Positions 51,786 to 62,384 of a stretch of DNA of 64,000 nucleotides are shown here, one piece after another. The stretch lies in the NCBI GenBank assembly GCA_947650365.1, contig CANTAL010000194.1:124001-188000 (forward strand), in the 5' to 3' direction. A program made the position numbers and the translations under genes. Each line of letters opens with the position of its first letter. The stretch's first letter is position 1. This DNA comes from Chamaelirium japonicum (Eukaryota; Streptophyta; Magnoliopsida; Liliales; Melanthiaceae). The notes under the pieces are model-generated. The model worked only from the letters and a program-made list of their open reading frames with translations, was not told where the DNA came from and searched no databases.

Positions 51786-54700
51786 ATGTATCCATTCTAA
51801 TTCATTCGTACGATCCATTCTGCACAAAGGTATCCATTCTAATCCATTCGTAGGATCCATTCTAATCCATTCATACGATACATTCTAATTCATTCATACG
51901 ATCCATTCTAATTCATTCGCTCGAATGTATCCATTCTAATCCATTCGTACGATCCATTCTAATTCATTCGCATGAATGTAACCATTCTAATTCATTCATT
52001 TGATCCATTCTAATTCATTCGTACGATCCATTCTAATTCATTTGTCCGATCCATTCTAATTCATTCGCACGAATGTATCCATTCTAATTTATTTGTACGA
52101 TCCATTCTAATTCATTCGTACGATCCATTCTAATTCATTCGTACGATCCATTCTAATTCATTCGCACGAATGTATCCATTCTAGTTCATTCGTACGATCC
52201 ATTCTAATCCATTCGTACGATCCATTCTAATTCATTCGCATGAATGTAACCATTCTAATTCATTCATTTGATCCATTCTAATTCATTCGTACGATCCATT
52301 CTAATTCATTCGTCCAATCCATTCTAATTCATTCGCACGAATGTATCCATTCTGATTCATTCGCACGATCCATTTTAATTCATTCGTACGATCCATTCTA
52401 ATTCATTCGTACGATCCATTCTAATTCATTCGTAATATCTTAGAATGGAATATATGAATGAATTAGAATGGATCATACGAATGAATTAGAATGGATCATA
52501 TGAAAGAATTAGAATGGATCGTACGAATGAATTAAAATGGATCGTGCGAATGAATTGGAATGGATCCTACGATCCATTGTAATTCATTCATACAATCCAT
52601 TCTAATTCATTCGCACGAATGTATCCAATCTAATCCATTCGTACGATCCATTCTAATCCATTCGTACGATCCATTCTAATTCATTCGCACAAATGTATCC
52701 ATTCTAATTCATTCGTACGATCCATTCTAATTCATTCGTAAGATCCATTCTAATTCATTCGTACGATCCATTCTAATTCATTCGTACGATCCATTCTAAT
52801 TCATTCGCACGAATGTTTCCATTCTAGTTCATTCGTACGATCCATTCTAATTCATTCGTACGATCCATTCTAATTCCTTCGTACGATCCATTCCAATTCA
52901 TTCGTAATTAATTCTAATTCATTCATACAATCCATTCTATTTCTTTTACACGATCCATTCTAATTCATTCGTACATTCCATTCTAATTCATTAGCACGAT
53001 CCATGCTAATTCATTCGTTCGATCAATTCTAATTCATTAGCACGATCCATTCTAATTTATTCGTACGATCCATTCTAATTCATTCGCACGATCCATTCTA
53101 ATTCATTCATAGGATCCATTCTAATTCATTCATACGATCTATTCTAATTCTTTCGCACGAATGTATCCATTCTAATTCATTCGCACGAATGTATCCATTC
53201 TAATTCATTCGTACGATCCATTCTAATTCATTCGTACGATCCATTCTAATTCATTCGTACGATCCATTCTAATTCATTCATACGATCTATTCTAATTCAT
53301 TCATACAATCCATTCTAATTCTTTCACACGATCCATTCTAATTCATTCGTACGATCCATTCTAATTCATTCGCACAATCCATTCTATTTCATTCGTACGA
53401 TCCATTCTTACTCATTCGTATGATCCATTCTAATTCATTCGCACGAATGTATCCATAATGGATCATACGAATGAGTAAGAATGGATCGTACGAATGAAAT
53501 AGAATGGATTGTGCGAATGAATTAGAATGGACCGTATGAATGAATTAGACGTACGAATGAATTAGAATGGATACATTCGTGCGAATAAATTAGAATGGAT
53601 CATACGAATGAGTAAGAATGGATCGTCATTCTAATTCATTCGTATGATCCATTCTAATTCATTCGCGCAATCTATTCTAATTCATTCGTACGATCCATTC
53701 TAATTCATTCGTACGATCCATTCTAATTCATTCATACAATCCATTCTAATTTATTCGCACGAATGTATCCATTCTAATTCATTCGTACGATCCATTCTAG
53801 TTCATTCGCATAATCTATTCTAATTCATTCATACGATCCATTCTAATTCATTCGCACGAATTATTTTAATTCATTTGTAAGATCCATTCTAATTCATTCG
53901 TACGATCCATTCTAATTCATTCGTACGATCCATTCTAATTCATTAATATGATCCATTCTAATTCATTCGTACGATCCATTCTAATGAATTAGAATTGATC
54001 GTACGAATGAAATATAATGGATTGCACGAATGATTTAGAATGGATCGTACGAATGAATTAGAATGGATCGTGTGAAAGAATTAGAATGGATTGTATGAAT
54101 GAATTAGAATGGATAGTACGAATGAATTAGAATGGATCGTACGAAGGAATTAGAATGGATCGTACGAATGAATTAGAATGGATCGTACGAATGAATTAGA
54201 ATGGATCATACGAATGAGTAAGAATGGATCGTACGAATGAAATAGAATGGATTGTATGAATGAATTAGAATGGATACATTCGTGCGAATGAATTAGAATG
54301 GATCGTACGAATGAATTAGAATGGATCGTACGAATGAATTAGAATGGATCGTACGAATGAATTAGAATGCATCGTATGAAAGAATTAGAATGGATATATT
54401 CGTGCAAATGAATTAGAATGGATCGTACGAATGAATTAGACTAGATCGTACGAATAAATTTGAATGGATACATTTGTGCGAATGAATCTAAATGGATTGT
54501 ATGAATGAATTACAATGGATCGTACGAATGAATTAGAATGGATCGTACGAATGAATTAGAATGGATCAAATGAATGAATTAGAATGCTTACATTCATGCG
54601 AATGAATTAGAGTGGATCGTACGAATGGATTAGAATGGATCGTATGAGTGAATTAGAATGGATACGAAGGAATTAGAATGGATCGTACGAAGGAATTAGA

Positions 54701-57700
54701 ATGGATCATACGAATGAAATAGAATGGATCGTACGAAGTAATTAGAATGGATCGTACGAAGGAATTAGAATGCATTCCTATGATCAATTCTAATTCATTC
54801 GGACGAATGTATCCATTCTAATTTATTCGTACGATCCATTCTAATTCATTCGTACGATCTATTCTTACTCATTCGTATGATCCATTCCAATTCATTCGTA
54901 CGATCCATTCTGATTCATTCGCACGAATATATCCGTTCCATTCGTACGATCCATTCATACGATCCATTCTAATTCATTCATACAATCCATTCTGATTCTT
55001 TCAAACGATCCATTCTATTTTATTCGTACGATCCATTCTAATTCATTCATACGATCCATTCTAATTCATTCGTACGATCCATTCTAATTCATTCTAATTC
55101 ATTCGTACGTTCCATTCTACGATCCATTCTAATTCATTTGTATCCATTCTATTTCATTCGCACGATCCATTCTAATTCATTCGCGCAATCTATTCTAATT
55201 CATTCATACGATCCATTCTAATTCATTCGTACGATCCATTCTAATTCATTCATACAATCCATTCTAATTTATTCGCACGAATGTATCCATTCTAATTCAT
55301 TTGCACGATCCATTCTAATTCATTCCTATGATCTATTCTAATTCATTCGTACGATCTATTCTAATTCATTCTAATTCATTCGTACGATCCATTCTACGAT
55401 CCATTCTAATTCATTCGTATATTCCATTCTAATTCATTAGCACGGTCCATGCTAATGAATTAGAATGGATCGTACGATCCAATCTAATTCATTCATACGA
55501 TCCATTCTTACTCATTCGTATGATCCATTATAATTCAATCGTACGATCCATTCTAATTCATTCGTACGATCCATTCTAATTCCTTCGCACGATCCATTCT
55601 AATTCATTCATACGATCCATTCTAATTCATTCTAATTCATTCGCACGATCCATTCTATTTCATTCATACGATCCATTCTAATTCATTCATACGATCCATT
55701 CTAATTCATTCGCACGAATATATCCATTCTAATTCATTCGTACGATCCATTCTAATTCATTTGTATGATCCATTCTAATTCCTTCATACGATCCATTCTA
55801 ATTCATTCATACGATCTATTCTAATTCAATCATATAATCCATTGTAATTCTTTCACACGATCCATTCTAATTCATTCGTACGATCCATTCTAATTCATTC
55901 GCACAATCCATTCTAATTCATTCGCACGAATGTATCCATTCTAAATCATTCGTACAATCCATTATATTTCATTCGTACGATCCATTCTTACTCATTGTAC
56001 GAATGAATTAGAATGGATCCTACGAATGAATTAGAATGGATCGTGTGAAAGAATTAGAATGGATCGTACGAATGAATTAGAATGGATACATTTGTGCGAA
56101 TGAATTAGAATGGATACATTCGTGCGAAAGAATTAGAATAGATCGTATGAATGAATTAGAATGGATCCTATGAATGAATTAGAATTGATCGTACGAATGA
56201 AATAGAATGGATTGCACGAATGATTTAGAATGGATCGTACGAATGAATTAGAATGGATCTTGTGAAAGAATTAGAATGGATTGTATGATTGAATTAGAAT
56301 GGATCGTACGAATGAATTAGAATGGATCGTACGAAGGAATTAGAATGGATCGTACGAATGTATTAGAATGGATCCTATGAATGAATTAGAATGGATCGTG
56401 CGAATGAATTAGAATGGATCGTACGAATAAATTAGAATGGATCGTGCTAATGAATTAGAATTGATCGAACGAATGAATTAGCATGGATCGTGCTAATGAA
56501 TTAGAATGGATCGTGCGAATGAATTAGAATGGATCGTACGAATGAATTAGAATGGATCGTACGAATGAACTAGAATGGATACATTCGTGCGAATGAATTA
56601 GAATGGATCGTGCGAATGAATTAGAATGGATCGTACGAATGAATTAGAATGGATCGTACGAATGAATTAGAATGGATCATACGAATGAATTAGAATGGAT
56701 ACATTCGTGCGAATGAATTAGAATGGATCATACGAATGAATTAGAATGGATCGTGCGAATGAACTAGAATGGATCGTACGAATGAATTAGAATGGATTCG
56801 TACGAATGAATTAGAATGGATACATTCGTGCGTACGAATGAATTAGAATGGATCGTACGAATGAATTAGAATAGATTGTATGAATGAATTAGAATTGATC
56901 GTACGAATGAATTAGAATGGATCATACGAATTAATTAGAAAGGATCATACGAATGAATTAGAATAGATCGTACGAATGAATTAGAATGGATCGTACGAAT
57001 GAATTAGAATGGATACATTCGTGCGGATGAATTAGAATGGATTGTGCGAATGAATTAGAATGGATCGTACGAATGAATTAGAATGGATACATTCGTGCGA
57101 ATGAATTAGAATGGATCGTGCACGAATGTATCCATTCTAATTCATTCGTACGATCCATTCTAATTCATTAATATGATCCATTCTATTTCATTCGTACAAT
57201 CCATTCTAATTCATATGCACAAAGGTATCCATTCTAATCCATTCGTAGGATCCATTCTAATCCATTCGTACGATCCATTCTAATTCATTCGTACGATCCA
57301 TTCTAATTCATTCGCTCGAATGTATCCATTCTAATTCATTCGCACGAATGAATTAGATTGGATCGTACGAATGAATTAGAATGGATCATACGAATGAGTA
57401 AGAATGGATTGTACAAATGAAATAGAATGGATTGTACGAATGAATTAGAATGGATCCTACGAATGAATTAGAATGGATCGTGTGAAAGAATTAGAATGGA
57501 TTGTATGAATGAATTAGAATGGATCGTATGAATGAAATAGAATGGATTGTACGAATGAATTAGACAGGATCGCACAAATGAATTAGAATGGATCGTACGA
57601 ATGAATTAGAATGGATCATACGTACGATCCATTCTAATACATTCGTACGATTCATTCTAATTCATTCGTACGATCCATTCTAATACATTCGTACGATTCA

Positions 57701-60700
57701 TGCTAATTCATTCGCACGATCCATTCTAATTCATTCGTACGATCCATTCTTATTCATTCATACGATCCATTCTAATTCATTCGCATAATCCATTCTAATT
57801 CATTCGTACAATCCATTCTAATTCATTCGTATGATCCATTCTAACTCATTCGGTGGATCCATTCTAATTCATTCATACGATCCATTCTAATTCATTCCCA
57901 CGATCCATTCTAATTTATTCGTACGATCCATTCTAATTCATTCATACGATCTATTCTAATTCATTCGCACGAATGTAACCATTCTAATTCATTCATACGA
58001 TTCATTCTAATTCATTCGTATGAGCTATTCTGATTCATTCGTACGATCCATTCTAATTCATTCGTACGATCCATTGTAATTCATTCATACAATCCATTTA
58101 GATTCATTCGCACAAATGTATCCATTCAAATTCATTCGTACGATCCATTCTAATTCATTCGTACGATCCATTCTAATTCATTCATACGATCTATTCTAAT
58201 TCATTCATACAATCCATTCTAATTCTTTCACACGATCCATTCTAATTCATTCGTACGATCCATTCTAATTCACTCATACGATCCATTCTAATACATTCAT
58301 ACGATCCATTCTAATTCATTTGCACGAATATATCCATTCTAATTCATTCGTACGATCCATTCTAATTCATTCATACGATCCATTCTAATTCATTTGCACG
58401 AATATATCCATTCTAATTCATTCGTACGATCCATTCTAATTCCTTCGTACGATCCATTCTAATTCGTTCGTACGATCCATTCTAATTCATTTGTACGATC
58501 CATTCTAATTCATTAATATGATCCATTCTAATTCATTCGTACGATCCATTCTAATTCATTAGCCCGATCCATTCTAATTCATTCTACGATCCATTCTAAT
58601 TCATTCGTACGATCCATTCTAATTCATTCGTACGATCCATTCTAATTCATTCGTAAGATCCATTCTAATTCATTCGTACGATCCATTCTAATTCATTCGT
58701 ACGATCCATTCTAATTCATTCGCACGAATGTATCCATTCTAGTTCATTCGTACGATTTATTCTAATTCATTCGTACGATCCATTCTAATTCATTTGCACG
58801 ATCCATTCTAATTCATTCATATGATCCATTCTAATTCATTCACACGAAGGTATCCATTCTAATTCATTCATACGATCCATTCTACTTCATTCGTACTGTT
58901 TGTTCTAATTCACTCATACGATCCATTCTAATTCATTCATACGATCCATTCTAATTCATTTGCATGAATATATCCATTCTAATTCATTCATACGATCCAT
59001 TCTAATTCCTTCGTACGATCCATTCTAATTCCTTCGTACGATCCATTCTATTTCATTCGTATGATCCATTCTAATTAATTCGTACGATCCATTCTAATTC
59101 ATTCGTATGATCCATTCTAATTCATTCGTACGATCCATTCTTACTCATTCGTACGATCCATTCTAATTCATTCATACAATCCATTCTAATTTATTTCGTA
59201 CGATCCATTCTAATTCATTCATACGATCTATTCTTTCATACAATTCATTCTAATTCTTTCGTGCGAATGAATTAGAATGGATACCTTTGTGCATATGAAT
59301 TAGAATGGATCGTACGAATGAATTAGAATGGATCATATTAATGAATTAGAATGGATCGTACGAATGAATTAGAATGGATACATTCGTGCGAATGAATTAG
59401 AATGGATCGTGCGAATCAATTAGACTGGATCGTGCGAATGAATAAGAATAGATCGTGCTAATGAATTAGAATTGATCGAACGAATTCATTCTAATTCATT
59501 CATACAATCCATTCTAATTCTTTCACACGATCCATTCTAATTCATTCGTATGATCCATTCTTACTCATTGGTACGATCCATTCTAATTCATTCGCACGAA
59601 TGTATCCATTCTAATTCATTCGTACGAATCCATTCTAATAGATTCGTACAATCTATTCTATTCCATTCTAATTCATTCGTACGATCCATTCTTACTCATT
59701 CGTACGATCCATTCTAATTCATTCGTACGATCCATTCTAATTAATTCATACGATCCATTCTAATTCATTCGGACGAATGTATCCATTCTAATTTATTCGT
59801 ACGATCCATTCTAATTCATTCGTACGATCCATTCTAATTCATTCGTAAGATCCATTCTAATTCATTCATACGATCCATTCTAATTCATTCGTACGATCCA
59901 TTCTAATTCATTCGTACGATCCATTCTAATTCATTCATACGATCTATTCTAATTCATTCATTCGTACGATCCATTCTAATTCATTCGTACGATCCATTCT
60001 AATTCATTCACACTATCCATTCTAATTCATTTATAGGATCCATTCTAATTCATTCGTACAATCCATTCTAATTCTTTCATACGATCCATTCTAATTCATT
60101 CGTACGATCCATTCTAATTCACTCAAACGATCCATTCTAATACATTCATACGATCCATTCTAATTCATTTGCACGAATATATCCATTCTAATTCATTCGT
60201 AAGATCCATTCTAATTCATTCGTACGATCCATTCTAATTCATTCGTAAGATCCATTCTAATTCATTCGTACGATCCATTCTAATTCATTCATACGATCCA
60301 TTCTAATTCCTTCGTACGAATGAATTAGAATGGATACATTTGTGCGAATGAATTAGAATGGATTGTACGAATGAATTAGAATGGATCGTATGAATGAATT
60401 AGAATGTATCGTACGAATGAATTAGAATGGATCTTACGAATGAATTAGAATGGATCGTACGAATGAATTAGAATGGATCGTACGAATGAATTAGAATGGA
60501 TATATTCCTGCAAATGAATTAGAATGGATCGTATGAATGTATTATAATGGATCGTATGAATGAATTAGAATAGATCGTACGAATGAATTAGAATGGATCG
60601 TACGAAGGAATTAGAATGGATCGTACGAATGAATTAGAATGGATCGTATGAATTAGAATGGATATATTCGTGCAAATGAATTAGAATGGATCGTATGAAT

Positions 60701-61065
60701 GTATTAGAACGGATCGTATGAGTGAATTAGAATGGATCGTACGAATGAATTAGAATGGATCGTATGAATGAATTAGAATGGATACATTCATGCGAATGAA
60801 TTAGAATTGATCGTACGAATGAATTAGAATGGATCGTGCGAATGAATTAGAATGGATCGTACGAATGAATTAGAATGGATCGTACGAATGAACTAGAATG
60901 GATACATTCGTGCGAATGAATTAGAATGGATCGTACGAATGAATTAGAATGGATCGTACGAATGAATTCGAATGGATCGTGCTAATGAATTAGAATGGAT
61001 CGTACGATCTATTCTAATTCTTTCGCACGAATGTATCCATTCTAATTCATTCGCACGAATGTATC
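51786..61065. repeat. Terminal satellite section, mixed orientation
   Basis: The approximate map is: R to 52437, F to 52570, R to 53455, F to 53625, R to 53985, F to 54775, R to 55455 with a very short F, R to 55995, F to 57120, R to 57345, F to 57620, R to 59260, F to 59480, R to 60315, F to 61005, R to 61065. It includes copies of the 15.1/41.6 kb block (57621 on) and of the 34.9-35.7 kb block (about 58900-59480). It ends at the right LTR. Confidence 0.8.
61061..61065 (+). other. Probable target-site duplication of right element (GTATC)
   Basis: The five bases before the LTR start are GTATC, inside a normal R-type 28-bp unit (CGAATGTATCC). A second copy is expected after the right element's 3' LTR, outside the window. 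Confidence 0.45.
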
Positions 61066-61122
61066 TGTTGGGGGTAGTCAAAAACCACATATCTTGGATA
61101 GCCCGTCCAGGAGTTGGAACCC

Positions 61123-61310
61123 TCGCAAGGAGCTCGTCTTTCCAGCTCGCAAGGAGCTCGCCCTCCAGCTCGCAAGGAGCTCGCCTTTCCAGCTCGCAAG
61201 GAGCTCGCCCTCCATCTCGCAAGGAGCTCGCCTTTTCAGCTCGCAAGGAGATCGCCCTCCAGCCCGCCAGGAGCTCGCCCTCTCAGCCCTTCAGGAGCTC
61301 GCCCCCACAG
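61123..61310 (+). repeat. 23-24 bp tandem repeat block 1 in right LTR
   Basis: The unit is GCAAGGAGCTCGCC followed by CTCCAGCTC or TTTCCAGCTC, about seven to eight times, the last units diverging (CTCAGCCCTTCAGGAGCTC). It is GAGCTC-centred like the left LTR minisatellite but of a different unit type not seen there. Confidence 0.85.
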
Positions 61311-61410
61311 GGAGCTGGATGGACACCTTGTATCTGAGTACAGCTCGCACCTCCAGTCCCCACAATGACACGCCCAAATTCGATAAATGGCTTAGACAAA
61401 GAGCGCGAAG

Positions 61411-61660
61411 GAGCTCGCCCAAGCTCGTCCAGGAGCTCGCCATGCTCGCTCAGGAGCTCACCTAGCTCACACAGGAGCTCGCCCAAGCTCGTCCAGGAGC
61501 TCGCCATGCTCGCTCAGGAGCTCACCTAGCTCACACAGGAGCTCGCCCAAGCTCGTCCAGGAGCTCGCCATGCTCGCTCAGGAGCTCGCCTAGCTCGCAC
61601 AGGAGCTCGCCCAAGCTCACCCAGGAGCTCGCCCATGCTTACTCATGAGCTCGCCAAAGC
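61411..61660 (+). repeat. 64-bp higher-order minisatellite in right LTR
   Basis: Three GAGCTC units of 22, 21 and 21 bp (ends AAGCTCGTCC, ATGCTCGCTC, TAGCTCACAC) form a 64-bp block. It starts at 61411, 61475, 61539 and about 61603, with the last copy diverged. It corresponds in position to the 21-22 bp array of the left LTR but was amplified as a trimer. Confidence 0.88.
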
Positions 61661-62091
61661 TCGCCTAGACCCCTGTTTATCGAAGAGGTTGCTCTCGCGA
61701 GGTCCAACTCTTGATAAATATGGGCGAAAGGACGGAGCAGTACCGGGCGAGCTGGCCTTTGCTTTTTCCCTGAGATCACCCCCAGTAAAAGCAGCATAAA
61801 AATTACCAGGTGTCGAGAACCCACTGAAGCTACGTGGACGATTGCAGTCCACGGAAGCCCGTCAGAGTCGGTTTGAGACCTCCTAGACTTGAACATTCTA
61901 GAAGATTCCCATGGCGGCAACAGAACAGCAGCTGCTGTCCCCTACTACTTCGTCAGACGAGCTATACGACAAAGAATGTCAGGGGTCCAAATTCCAAGAA
62001 CTGTCAGAAACTATTGAAGGCTAGAACTTGGGGGCCTAGAAGGTGCCGGAAAGAGCTTCCACGCGTCGTAGCTCGATAGGTCGCCCATGTC

Positions 62092-62098
62092 TATAAAT
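62092..62098 (+). promoter_or_regulatory. LTR TATA box (right element)
   Basis: TATAAAT in GTCTATAAATGCACAC, aligned with the left LTR TATA at 5388. The upstream CCACGTGTC of the left LTR reads CCACGCGTC here, so that CACGTG-type site is lost or never present. Confidence 0.6.
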
Positions 62099-62297
62099 GC
62101 ACACCCCCTGGCTCCAAAGTACAGGTTCGAAATCCCTTTCCCTACCACTTTGGTATACAACAGCTCTCCGTTGTGCTACCATCACTGACTTGAGCGTTGG
62201 AGGGTCTGCGCTCCTAAAGGAGCCAGCCGTTCTCACGTTTCTATTTTCTTGGTCTTACAGGTGGCTCGCAAGGACCAGGAAAAATCCCCCAAACATT

Positions 62298-62315
62298 TGG
62301 CGCCGTCTGTGGGAT
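62298..62315 (+). other. Primer binding site
   Basis: TGGCGCCGTCTGTGGGAT lies two bases after the LTR end (TT spacer). The first part TGGCGCCGT complements a tRNA 3' end ACGGCGCCA, as in plant tRNA-Asp. Later bases match less well, so the exact tRNA is uncertain. Its place proves that this LTR is a 5' LTR. Confidence 0.75.
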
Positions 62316-62384
62316 TCCGACTGGTTCCTGTGAGAACGCCCACGACCATACGGTTGTGCGCCGACGGCCTTCATAACCCCAAAG
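62316..62384 (+). other. Short leader between primer site and gag
   Basis: A 69-bp untranslated leader with no other visible feature. The gag ATG context is CAAAGATGGCT, favourable in plants. Confidence 0.5.

Larger units (their letters stand above)
5593..61065. repeat. About 55 kb satellite of a 23-bp unit with many orientation switches
   Basis: The forward (F) unit is GAATGAATTAG followed directly by AATGGATCGTAC, 23 bp, about 35% G+C. A frequent 28-bp version replaces CGTAC by ACATTCGTGC. Length divided by period gives somewhat over 2,300 monomers. The reverse complement (R) fills long stretches, and I place roughly 60 or more F/R changes by eye. Neither strand holds an ORF of note: each unit brings TGA/TAG on F and TAA on R, and 23 is not a multiple of three. 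No gene, tRNA, telomere repeat or other transposon is seen inside. Each unit has CGTACG and GATC sites. The family name is not known to me. Confidence 0.97.
61066..62295 (+). mobile_element. 5' LTR of right element (1230 bp)
   Basis: It begins TGTTGGGGGTAG and ends ATCCCCCAAACA, directly followed by the primer binding site. The terminal inverted repeat is one base looser than in the left LTR (CCCCCAAACA against CCCCCAACA). Compared with the left LTR it has an additional front block of 23-24 bp repeats, a separate 64-bp repeat block, and extra U3 sequence after CTTTTTCCCTGAGAT (about 61775-61960). Shared blocks downstream of 61665 include the TATA box and the R/U5 stretch. Confidence 0.92.

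Noticed and set aside
5593..61065. CRISPR-like array of short regular repeats
   Set aside because: The 23-bp units abut with no unique spacers, occur on both strands and lie between plant LTR elements.
5593..61065. Human-type satellite II/III, because GAATGGAT and CCATTC motifs recall GGAAT repeats
   Set aside because: The period is a constant 23 (or 28) bp with a CGTACG core, and the flanking elements are plant-type.
5593..61065. Telomeric or classical centromeric satellite
   Set aside because: No TTTAGGG-type runs, and no unit of about 150-180 bp. Chromosomal position cannot be told from sequence.
4630..62295. The two LTRs as the ends of one giant element enclosing the satellite
   Set aside because: The left LTR is preceded by a polypurine tract (a 3' LTR) and the right one is followed by a primer binding site (a 5' LTR). 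The 5-bp flanks differ as well.
60944..62333. ORFs over the satellite end and right LTR
   Set aside because: They cross the satellite-LTR border or the minisatellites; none can be a natural gene of the element.
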